From positions 4,628,923-4,656,688 of the forward strand of contig BFEA01000006.1 of the NCBI GenBank assembly GCA_003427395.1: a DNA stretch of 27,766 bases, in the 5' to 3' direction. Source of the DNA: Chara braunii. Taxonomy: Eukaryota > Streptophyta > Charophyceae > Charales > Characeae. The position numbers and the translations under genes were made by a program. The notes under the pieces are model-generated. The model was not told the origin of the DNA, did no database searches, and worked only from the letters and a program-made list of their open reading frames with translations. Shown piece after piece: positions 10,874 to 19,412 of the stretch (within the stretch, counting starts at the first letter, position 1; every line of letters starts with the position of its first letter).

Positions 10874-12985
10874 TCAAGTGGGGGAGGGCCCGACTGTCAC
10901 GGTGGGGGAAGAAGTGGGAGTAGATGGGCTGGGCCCCGTGGAGCGAGGGGCGGGTCGAGTAAAGGGCCTAGCGTTGGGGCAGTTGGTCTGTTGATGACCT
11001 AACTGGCGGCATATGCGTTCTGCGGGTGTGAGTTTTTGGAAACGACGGGTGGAGAGGCAGAAGGCGGTCGGGAGGCACAATCCTGGCGTTCCATCCGCAT
11101 AAGGTGGGCGGTCTGGGGGTGCTCAATGGTGAATTGGGAGGGGTCGAGAGATGCAGTGTCGAAGTTGTCATCGGAGGTGGGTGGAGTGGTGTCGTTATGG
11201 AAAAGGTGGTGGCGGGAGAGAGCGGGCGCGGACTGGCGATGGGCGTGGAGGAGTCGATCGTGGTGAAGCATGCGAGAGAGGAGGTCAGCAAGGGGCATGT
11301 CGGGTTCGTGGGCGAGGGCGTTTGCAAGGTCTTTGTGGCATACCCGTTTGATGCGGGAGATGAACGCAAAGTCGGGAATGACGGTGATGGGGAGGTGGTG
11401 GCAGAGGGAATGGACGTATTGAACAAAGCGGTCCGAGGGACCGGTCTGGCGGAGGTGGCAGAATTGTTCAAGGTAGTCATAAATGGTTTTCTAGGGGCGG
11501 AAGGTGGCAGTGAGAAGGTTGGCCCATTGGAGGAAGGAGTGACGTGGTCCTCCGGAGGCTCGACGGTTGCTGACTTCAGCCATCCACCATTTGGCGGCAT
11601 TGCCGAGGAGGAGGAAGGTGGCAATGGGGAGGCAGTGGGCAAGGGGCATGTGGTGGAGGTGAAAAGAGTTCTGGAACTGGGTTAGGAAGAGGAAAACGTC
11701 CTCGTGGGGGAGGCCGGAGAAGGACATGATGTCGCCGGATCGAAAGGAACGGAGGATTTCCCCGTCGCAGGAAACGATCCGGGCGAGGGTGTTGAAGCTG
11801 AGGTTATCGGGGGTGGTGTCGTAGCAGGTGTAGTTGAGTTGGTTGTTGTCCTCAAGGAGGTAGTTGGGGGGGAGTTGTGGCATTGCGGGGTAAACCCCGA
11901 AGGTGACTTGGGAATAGGTGGGATGGATGGTGGGATGGTGGAGGTCGTCATGATGGGTTGGGGAAGGGTATGCGAGTGTGGGGGGGTAAGAGGGGTGACG
12001 TGGATGGGCGAGGAATGAGGCGGTGTGTTGGACGCGCCGGATGAGGGGGGGGGAGGGGGGGAGGAGGCAGAGGTGGTGGATGTGGTGGTAGAGGTAATAG
12101 GAGTGGAGGAGGTCCGCGGGGGGGTGTGGGAGGAGGCGGTTGTGGACGTGGTGGTGGTGGTGGTGACTACCTGGATGGAGGGGGTAGTGGTTTGGGACTC
12201 GAGGGCGGTGGATGTGGGCACGGTCGTAGAGGTGGGTGTCGTGGTCGTGACCACTGTGATTGCTGGGGTTTGATGCTCAATAGAGGTCACATGGTTGGAT
12301 AGGCCAGAGATATTGGCTTCGATTTTGGTGATGGACCCGCGGATGTCCGTTTGGAAAGAGGACATCATGCGAATGAGGGTGGCGATATCGGTGGCAAAGG
12401 GCTCGGATCGTTGTTCGCTCGTAAGTGCGCAAGCGAGACCGTCAACAGACTGGGTGTTGATGGCACGGTCATATCGATGCTGGAGGATTGGGCCATGTTG
12501 GGGGAAGATGGAGTGGATGCGGTGGCTGAGGAGACGGCTGCATGTGAGGTGGAGGATTGCTGGGGTTTGATGCTCAATAGTGGTCACATGGTTGGATAGG
12601 CCAGAGATATTGGCTTCAATTTTGGTGATGGACGCGCGGATGTCCGTTTGGAAAGAGGACATCATGCGAATGAGGGTGGCGATATCGATGGCAAAGGGCT
12701 CGGATCTTTGTTCGCCCTTAAGTGCGCGAGCGAGACTGTCAACAGTCTGGGTGTTGATGGAGCGGTCATATCGATGCTAGAGGATTGGGCCATGTTGGGG
12801 GAAGATTGAGAGGATGCCATGGCTGAGGCGACGGCTGCGGATGAGGTGGAGGCAGACGCGACGGCAGTGGCGACAGCGACGGCGGCGTTGGCGGCTCGCG
12901 TTGGGAGGTCTTGGTTTGGCGTGGTGGCATGTGGAGATGTAGGTGTGGCAGGGGTGGGGGTTGGGGAGGGTATTTACAGCATTAA
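10874..12985 (-). pseudogene. Retroelement gag, broken, minus strand
   Basis: A Gypsy-type Gag. From the 5' side on the minus strand: an Ala/Ser-rich start (AAVAVATAVASASTSSAAV), a helical block (FQTDIRASITKIEANISGL) present twice, a T/P/S-rich linker, and a capsid at 11491-11883 with FLTQFQNSFHLHHMPLAHCL and ATFLLLGNAAKWW, the retrotransposon gag core. After TAG at 11491-11493 the same frame goes on (YDYLEQFCHLRQTGPSDRFV ... to 10999). After another frameshift a partial zinc knuckle, CRQLGHQQTNC, lies near 11020; the first Cys of CX2C is missing. Frameshifts also occur near 11880 (G-run) and 12750. It may belong with the family-B LTR at 9061-9537, since strand and order fit; this is inference. 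Confidence 0.75.
12259..12852 (-). repeat. 297-bp tandem duplication inside gag
   Basis: 12259-12555 and 12556-12852 are two adjacent copies of one unit starting ATTGCTGGGG, with about a dozen differences. Because 297 is 99 codons, the duplication keeps the reading frame and the helical block MMSSFQTDIR...NHVT appears twice in one open frame (11682-12665 and its upstream continuation). Confidence 0.92.
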
Positions 12986-13377
12986 TTGATTTATTCAAAA
13001 ATAAGTAAAGATATTTGCCAAAACAATAAATGAATAAAATGGGAATTAATTCAACATAAATTATTTCGATTTGGATTAATTTATTCGAGATTAATTCAAA
13101 AATTCGAAAAAGATTTCGCGGGAGAAAAGCTGGAAATACGAAAATTTCTGGAATGAAATAAATGCTGAAAATATCAAAAACATAAAAAAAATAAAATAAA
13201 ATAATTTTGAATAAATAAATTCTGGTTAAATTTATTTGAAATAAAATTTGGGGTATAAAAAGCACGAAATTTCAAAAGGAATGAAATATTCCTGAAATTT
13301 GAGAATTTCGAAAGAAAATTTATTAAAATATACGAGAAAAGGAATTAAGAAAAATTATTTTTGATTTTTGAAAAAAA
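12986..13377. other. AT-rich island
   Basis: About 390 bp of strongly AT-rich sequence with recurring GAATTAATTC and AAATTTATTT motifs, abruptly different from the GC-rich gag on its left. It joins the plastid rpoA fragment on its right. No gene seen; it may be organellar spacer or AT-rich nuclear DNA. Confidence 0.65.
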
Positions 13378-13506
13378 AGAAATATCATTAGCTTGTCCTG
13401 TTTTTAAAGGAGCAATAGCAAAACCTCCATAATGTATACGTTGACTTTCTATCTTAGATTCTAAGCATTTCCATTGAATTTTGTCATCAGTAACATTTTG
13501 AATCAT
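13378..13506 (-). pseudogene. rpoA: Plastid rpoA 5' fragment (nuclear insert)
   Basis: The minus strand from ATG at 13506 encodes about 43 residues containing QWKCLESKIESQR, HYGGFAIAPLKTGQAN. This is the N-terminus of the plastid-encoded RNA polymerase alpha subunit, a roughly 340-residue protein. Similarity stops after QAND at about 13380, where AT-rich sequence begins, so only about one eighth of the gene is present. The usual upstream plastid neighbour, rps11, is not recognisable beyond 13507, so the insert is short or joined to something else there. It cannot make a functional subunit. Identification rests on recalled family sequence, but the motif run is distinctive. Confidence 0.8.
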
Positions 13507-13784
13507 TATGTAATATCCTTCTCCAGTATTTCCTTAAACGCGTCTTTTTTTAGGAGGCCTATTTTTTGTATTTGGATAGGTTTTGTTTTGGCTTCTTTTG
13601 GAGGTTTCCGATTTCCAAGCACACGGCTCTCCATCAGTTTGGCAAAACTACTGACTGTTTCCCTTCCATTTTCATGTACTATGGAAACTCGGACGCCACA
13701 CTTCGTGTCGGCACACGGACAAAAAAGTTGAAGGCGTTCCCGAATTTTCTTGGTAGAGGCAACTTTGTTGCACTTAGGTAGCAA
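13507..13784 (-). CDS. Unrecognised 92-codon reading frame
   Basis: An open frame from ATG at 13784 ends in a TAA that overlaps the rpoA ATG (ATAATG at the junction). The product is basic (contains TKKIRERLQLFCPCADTKCG with a CxCxxxxC cluster, and a K-rich end). I do not recognise it and it matches neither plastid rps11 nor another plastid gene I know beside rpoA. It may be a chance frame in inserted organellar or nuclear DNA. Nothing else seen from 13785 to 14183. Confidence 0.25.
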
Positions 13785-14183
13785 CGCTAGCTTAATTCAA
13801 ATTTCGTCACTTTCTAATACCCATCGTCGCCGCCTTTCAGGGTTTCCTTAGGGACCGATTCACTCTGTGTAGATTGACTGAACGCAGAAACCCTTGAACT
13901 TTCGGCGATCATGTTTTTCACCTGATTTTTTGTTACTCATGTCAGCATTGAGTAGATATCCCATGAACAAAGTCATAGCTTTGTCCTCAGTTTGATATGA
14001 AGTACAAAAAAAAATTAAAGGTAATAAAGTGGGCAAGTGGTAAAAAACAAGAAACTAGTTTTTCGAGAGTCTGTAGATCTCAATCCAAGAGTCAAACAAT
14101 AATGAATACCACATATAAGAGTAAAAACTAGACTTCCTACTACTATAGTCAAACAATTGACTGTTCAATAATTGTGTTAATTG

Positions 14184-14570
14184 AAACCACAATAAATAAT
14201 AGTAAATAACTCGTGGATTGAACAAGATTCAAGCTGGAGAAATGGTCGAAATTTCCAGTGGTGTTCTTATTCATCTGTTTTTTCTCAGTAGAACTTTACA
14301 AAAATCCAAAACCAACCCAAAAAACAGAAGTTTTTTCATCAAATCGCAATTGCACATAACGGGAATCGAACCCATAAACCACAATAAATAATAGTAAATA
14401 ACTCATGGATTGAACAAGATTCAAGCTGGAGAAATGGTCGAAATTTTCAGTGGTGTTCTTATTCATCTGTTTTTCCTCAGTAGAACTTTACAAAAATCCA
14501 AAACCAACCCAACAAACAGAAGTTTTTTTTTCATCAAATCGCAATTGCGGATAACGGGAATCAAACCCAT
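14184..14570. repeat. 192/195-bp tandem duplication
   Basis: 14184-14375 and 14376-14570 are two adjacent copies starting AAACCACAATAAATAATAGT. They differ by a few substitutions and some T-run indels. The first copy ends with the T-arm of a tRNA (AACGGGAATCGAACCCAT) cut off at the duplication join; the second continues into the rest of that tRNA. The duplication therefore occurred with one breakpoint inside the tRNA. Confidence 0.93.
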
Positions 14571-14610
14571 ATCCCCTGCTTGGAAGGCAGACAAGTTACC
14601 TTAATCCCGC
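14547..14610 (-). pseudogene. tRNA-Gly(UCC) remnant, organellar type
   Basis: On the minus strand: an anticodon arm TCTGC-CTTCCAA-GCAGG (anticodon TCC, glycine), a good T-arm ATGGG-TTTGATT-CCCGT, and acceptor 3' strand TATCCGC. The length is only 64 nt because the D-arm region is about eight bases short, and the last two acceptor pairs on the 5' side (GCGGGAT) do not match. This looks like a decayed organellar tRNA, probably mitochondrial given the nearby rps12 piece. Confidence 0.7.
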
Positions 14611-14694
14611 TTGGAAATCACAATTGATAGGTAAAGTACCTACACTTTGATACATCAAATCTCAGCCTGGAGGCACAAAGTGCTGATTAGATCC

Positions 14695-14810
14695 CAAGCG
14701 AAACGCTTGAGCTTCCAATCGACTGGAAGTTCAAACTGTATCATCGTCCCATCTTATATACATGGGATGTTTTTTTAATGGCAAGCCTATCTTTGGCTCT
14801 TTTAAAAAAG
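14695..14810. repeat. Run of four short fold-backs
   Basis: Consecutive hairpins: CAAGCG/CGCTTG (14695-14709, loop AAA), CTTCCA/TGGAAG (14712-14729), CCCAT/ATGGG (14749-14767), and a compound one with outer arms TTTTTTAA/TTAAAAAA (14772-14779, 14803-14810) and inner AGCC/GGCT. The stretch 14611-14968 otherwise has no gene. Confidence 0.75.
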
Positions 14811-14968
14811 AATAAAACGACTGACACCTACGATCACCTATCTGAAATCGAATAGATTCTCAAACTACAACCAACGCTCCTTTGCATAATTTGTTTGGTT
14901 GTTCTCTGTGGTACCGCGACACCTGTGCAACTTTTGTTCCATTTGTTGACATAAGACTGCTTGCACAG

Positions 14969-15064
14969 TTTGTTTGCAATTTGGTGCGTACTCGAGGTTT
15001 AAATCAATGTCCTCAAAAGCAGGGAGCATGCCTTCGTGTTTCTGCGAGAACACCAAAAAAACCA
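14969..15064 (+). pseudogene. rps12: Mitochondrial rps12 fragment (nuclear insert)
   Basis: One frame encodes LNQCPQKQGACLRVSARTPK from 14999 to about 15064, close to the highly conserved block of mitochondrial ribosomal protein S12 (decoding-centre protein of the small subunit, about 125 residues). The upstream QFVCNLVRTRG (14969-14998) may be the preceding part with a deletion. Similarity ends right after the KKP codons, where an AT-rich inverted repeat begins, so most of the gene is missing. The form is nearer to mitochondrial than plastid S12 because of the QCPQKQG wording (plastid copies read GCPQRRG). Confidence 0.82.
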
Positions 15065-15065
15065 T

Positions 15066-15117
15066 GTATATATGCTTTTTTAGAATTAGTAAAGCTATTC
15101 TTAAAAAGCATATATGT
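15066..15117. repeat. Inverted repeat, 18-bp arms
   Basis: Arms 15069-15086 (TATATGCTTTTTTAGAAT) and 15097-15114 (ATTCTTAAAAAGCATATA) pair with a single mismatch around a 10-base loop. It abuts the end of the rps12 fragment. From 15118 to 15209 nothing is seen. Confidence 0.85.
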
Positions 15118-15209
15118 GATGACCCGTCCAAACATGGATTGAAACACATCGCTCATTTATGAGTTTTGTCGCCTGCTACTAAGTCTGTGTGTGCACGCTT
15201 GCTGGACTG

Positions 15210-15335
15210 CATGTCTGTCTAAGTGCTGGTTGGCTTGAGTGTGTGTGTGACCATGTCTGTCTGACCGTTAGTTGGCTTGGGTGTGTGTGTGACCGTGTCG
15301 GTCTGAGTGCTGGTTGGCATGAGTATGTTTGTGGC
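15210..15335. repeat. 42-bp minisatellite, three copies
   Basis: Copies start at 15210, 15252 and 15294, each built as CRTGTCKGTCTRAS...TTGGCTTGRGTGTGTGTGTG. The spacing is exactly 42 in both intervals. Being a multiple of three, it yields repetitive peptides that are not genes. Confidence 0.88.
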
Positions 15336-16206
15336 CCGTCAGGGCACTTGCTCGTTCGTTGGGCCCTCATAGTCGGTACTTACCTGTGGCCGTGACATTG
15401 AGGGGTTGCAGCGGGGAAAAGCACTCAAGTAGCGGGTAGGCCGGTACCGCACCTGGAAGGGGTAGATGTGCAGGTACCGGAGGCCGAGCACAAAGAAGAC
15501 AAAAGTGGCATTTTTAGAGGCCCAGTAGTGTAGGCTAGGTCTAGGCGGATACCATTCTGAGTCTAGGGGGCAATATCCGAGTCTGCAATGATGTTTCCCT
15601 CCAAAAAGGAGGAGGTACCGGTTGCTTGGGAGGCCAAACGGCCTGGAAGTCACCGCCCAAGAGGCAAAGCAGGCCGCTATATCTTCGGGCCGGGCGGAGA
15701 GTCCGGCCTCTTTTTCGGTGTGCAAGTTTGGCAACACACTGGTGGAGCGCTGGCTGGAGCAGCGCTATGCTGGAGCAGCGCTGCTGGGGAGGAAGGAGAA
15801 GGACATGAGGGAAGAAGGAAGGAAGGGGGAGGAGCGCCAGGGGTACTTACCTGGCTATGGTGGCAGCCATCTTATCTTCATCACGTTGGTGGGCGCTGCA
15901 ACAGGGAGTCCCCAGCTGGGGCGAGCTACACCAAGAAGCTTCGAGGCAGGGTCAGGCATGGCGGCCTGAGCTAGAGCAGCCATAGCTGCTTTGGGTTGTC
16001 CTTTGGGCATCTGGGCAAGGCCTAGTAGTCCGCCATAGCCTCGGCCTATGAGAGTGAAGAGTGGGAGAGGCGACCATGGCTATGGTGGATCTCAAGTGAA
16101 ACCTGCAGTAGAAGAGGACTCGGACCTTGATTCTGGATCAGCTATTCAACATTGTATTATTATTTCTTGTATGAATAAGAGAAGGGGGAGATAAGGAGGA
16201 GGAGAT
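15336..16206. other. Gene-free stretch with purine tract at its right end
   Basis: No coding motif recognised. A 16-base segment with CTGGAGCAGCGCT is doubled at 15751-15782. The last bases, 16180-16205 (GAAGGGGGAGATAAGGAGG then AGGAGA), form a strong polypurine tract directly before TGTTGGG, as found upstream of a 3' LTR. Confidence 0.5.
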
Positions 16207-16389
16207 TGTTGGGCGAAGAAGAAGAGCCTTGTCATTTGTCTTTGCTGTTGTACATCATCTTCTTCTTCTTTCTTACTTCTTCTTCTAATCCTCTCTCTCT
16301 CCTCTCAAGCTCATTTATTTCTTTCTGCAATTGGACAACATTATACTTTCTGATGGATGTGTATCTCGAAATTGGCCAGGATCATAACA
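16207..16389 (+). repeat. Candidate short LTR of element C
   Basis: 183 bp opening TGTTGGGCG after a polypurine tract and ending CATAACA two bases before a primer-binding site. TGTT...AACA are matching inverted termini, and the interior is a CTT/CT-rich, T-rich transcript-like stretch. No second copy is visible downstream of element C, so the left boundary is not confirmed by a partner; the true LTR could begin further left. Confidence 0.5.
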
Positions 16390-16390
16390 T

Positions 16391-16402
16391 TGGTATCAGA
16401 GC
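16391..16402 (+). promoter_or_regulatory. Element C primer-binding site (initiator tRNA-Met)
   Basis: TGGTATCAGAGC, the standard plant initiator-Met primer site, begins two bases after the terminal CA of the candidate LTR. Confidence 0.9.
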
Positions 16403-17871
16403 GGATTCTACTTGCTGGTGAGAGTTGACTTTGCTGCCCTAACCCTAACCTGAGTGGTTGAGGGCAACACTTAGGGTTAGGGTTAGTTGGTGAAGGGAAG
16501 TGGGGCATCGTGGTTGAGGGAAGCTGCCCCCACCTGGTTAGGTCATGTGGGGTCGACATAGAACCTAACCAGGTTGTTTGAGAGTGAGATTAGGGTGGCG
16601 AGACATTTCGAGGAGGCTTCATGCGGCAATTTGAGAGAGGCGACAGTGAGAGGCACTCGCACCTTGAATCCGATTCAAGGGAGGCACTTGGCAACTTAAG
16701 GGCTGCCCTCAAGTAGGCGAGCTTGAGGGTCAGCGGCCACTCAGCATCTACGGACTGCAATTTTCTACTTTGTTCTTCAGCATCGACGGGGGACCCGGCG
16801 TTGCACTTGGGTGTTGGAGTCAGACCCTCCCAGGAGATAGGACACTAGTGTAGGGGTAGCGTTACAGGGGTCAGGAGGATCACATGAGAGGGGGGTGAGT
16901 TCTATTCATCTCGAAGATCAAGGCCACGCAGGTAAGTGTCGCGCACCTACTGGATGCCCACGAATGTGCGTATGGTATTGATTGTCCTGCTGGGGTACTC
17001 TGGGTTTCTTTTCCTACTCCTCTGTGGTCTTGATTGTGTGACTGAATGCATGTGATCTACCTAATCACCTGATGGATGGAAAATGAAGTATCTTGACCTA
17101 AATGTCAAGTCTTTCTACAACGCTTCGTCTTTTCATCTCTGAACGGTTGTAGTCTGTAGGCTCTGCCAGAAGTTGAAATTTCATTTTTTAGTGCAGTAGA
17201 GACTGAACTAAGTCCATGTGGAACTCCTCTTGGTTGGGACCTGGTTGCGACCTACGTGGGACCTTTGGGACCCAGCGGGACTGGGCCCAAACAAGAAGAG
17301 CCTCTGGACCCAAATCGGTTAGGCATTGGCCCCTTGTCTTCTTGGTTGGGATACAAAGTTCATTCTTCTTGTATTAGGACACCCACTGCCGAGGGGATCT
17401 TGGCTGAGACGTTTCGCATGTCTTTTGGTTGCACTGTCCGTGGCTTGACTCGCACCCTGTACACCACTCAATTCTCCATTGTTGCATTTAGTCACTCGTT
17501 GTCTGATTTGTTGTACGGTCACGGAGTTGGTCAAACTGGACTCGAGAGGACCTTGTACGCAGTCTGATCAGAGAAGGTCGCTGGATCAGACCTCTCATTT
17601 GAACTTGTTTGTTTTTCTTTAGTTTGCTGCTCTCTACGTCCAAATGAAATGTCGGTCCGGCTAGGAGTTTTACCTTCTCTTCTCTGAGCTTTTAAGTCTG
17701 TTTTTCTAAGTTCATTTTCGATGCCCGTGGAGACGTGCCGCCAGAAAAAAGAGAGAGAGAGGAGGGAGAGAGAAAAGGGAGAGAGGGAAAGTGACCGTCT
17801 GGAGTGGGCAAGGATTGGGAAAAGGAGTGTTCGTCCAAGTGAGAAGGGGAGTGAACCTCTTGAGAGTCTAA
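16403..17871 (+). other. Element C leader with five consecutive stem-loops
   Basis: The leader carries fold-backs at 16437-16482 (12-bp arms CCCTAACCCTAA/TTAGGGTTAGGG), 16502-16530 (GGGGCA/TGCCCC), 16532-16574 (12-bp arms ACCTGGTTAGGT/ACCTAACCAGGT), 16662-16680 (9-bp arms CCTTGAATC/GATTCAAGG, one-base loop) and 16694-16714 (ACTT-A-AGGGC/GCCCT-C-AAGT, one-base loop). Such structures close to a PBS would suit dimerisation or packaging of the RNA; that role is inference. The rest, to the gag region, has a GA-rich tract at 17746-17790 and no recognised gene. Confidence 0.7.
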
Positions 17872-19412
17872 TTGATTATTTTGCTGATTGGCGATTCTCA
17901 GCTAACTTCAGTGCAATGGCGAGCCTTGTTAGATGCAGCCGGTGATGCGAAAAAAACGTATCTACAAGCACTCCTGGATAGTGCAACCAAAAGGGAACAG
18001 GAGGCAGAGAAGGAGAGGAAGGAGTCATTGCTGAAAAGGAAGGTGGCCATCCTAGAGACGATTCCCTCACCGACTGAAGAGCAGTGTGGGGAACAATTGC
18101 AGTCTATACTCACCGCCCTTGTTCAAGTCAAGAATCTTGAAGATCATACCACTCATATTGCTGAAATCTTCGCAAAATTGTAAACACTTCAAGATGATCT
18201 GACTGATATGACCCGCAAGTACCACGAATTGACAAAGGAAGTGGCTGAGTGGCCAACCCTCTTCCTCTACCCCTGGATCTGAAGCTGCAATTGAAACTAC
18301 CTCTGCCTCTCTTACTGTATCTTCTTCCTTGAATGTGATGGCAACCCCCTCGGGACCTGCAACAGGTGCAGATTCCGTTGTTGCTGTGACAAGCAACGAG
18401 GCTGGAAATTCTGCAACTGCTGCAGCCCCAAGATTGGAACCAGCAGGTGCTGGTCCCAGCCACGTCGGTCCCTATGTGGACCGAAAGGCGGTTCAAATAC
18501 CGTCTAAGTACGACGACAAAGCAGACATCGAATCCTGGATAAGCTCCATGAGGGCATACTTCGAGATGCTGGGGACTCAACCTGCGACCCAGTCCGTGAT
18601 CATGGGAATGAATGTTGAGCCGGTCGTGCGAGGCTTCTTAGAGGTCCAAGCTACACGAGCTGGGATTCCCAAAATAAAACTAACAAGGTGGCCCCGGTTG
18701 CCTCCCTCGAGGAACTCCTCATTTCGCAATACTTGGATCCACATGCTGCACCAAGGGCAAGAATCCAGCTTGACAAAATCAAGCGCTGCAAGTGGAAGGG
18801 CTCCATGAAAAGCCTGCAGACGTACCTTAGCAAGATGCTCGCTACACCCGGATTGGAACTAACTGCTCAATCTTGCTTGGATGTGGTCAAAGGCGCGGTT
18901 CCCACCAACTTTACTAGTTCACCTTAATGAAGGACATAGTCCGTCTTGAGGTTGTAGACCTCGTCACCACAGCAGCACCAAAAAGCCCATGGGCGGCAGG
19001 CGGTTCAAAGGCATCAACCGTTTTGTTGTGCATGACCTGCTGGAGGTTGACAAAGAAGTCGATGCAGAGGACCCCACTCTTGGTGACGACCAAGAACAGG
19101 ACCCTAATACAACTTGTTCTTCGACCCATGAGTCTGACGCAAACCACGAAGAAGAAAAAATTACTGCCTTCAAAAAGACTGCCAATACAAAGGGGCTGAA
19201 TCGGAGTGCAGGGAAGAACTATGTCCAACTTCCCAAGGGAGTCAAGATCCCACCTAAACCGGAGGATGCGACTACGAAACCTTGGGTCGACCTCCGGATT
19301 ATTGAAAATGACTGATGGGGTAGACTCAAGAAGGGGGTATGCGTGCATAGCCAAAAAACAAACCATAACGTACAAGATTGTTATAGGCTGCAGGGAAAAC
19401 AGAAGCGGGCGT
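17872..19412 (+). pseudogene. Element C gag, multiply frameshifted
   Basis: N-terminal part (17872-18255): helical, charged, coiled-coil-like (TKREQEAEKERKESLLKRK; LEDHTTHIAEIFAKL, stop TAA at 18181-18183, then TLQDDLTDMTRKYHEL in frame). After a shift near 18258 comes an A/T/S-rich linker, then capsid VQIPSKYDDKADIESWISSM. A shift near 18685 leads to LEELLISQYLDPHAA and CKWKGSMKSLQTYLSKML. Two more shifts follow before GGRRFKGINRFVVHDLLEVD. A TGA at 19313-19315 precedes the zinc knuckle CVHSQKTNHNVQDC (19340-19381), in which the second Cys of CX2CX4HX4C is Ser. The true start codon is uncertain. Confidence 0.8.

Noticed and set aside
10450-12599. Gly/Val/Glu-rich plus-strand open frames
   Set aside because: They are the antisense of the C-rich gag on the minus strand, which has recognisable capsid motifs.
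16437-16486. Interstitial telomere repeat
   Set aside because: Only two to three units on each side, in opposite orientation, forming a hairpin in a retroelement leader; the usual plant-type repeat TTTAGGG is absent.
18128-18580. 150-codon minus-strand frame
   Set aside because: Antisense of the element C gag; no domain of its own.
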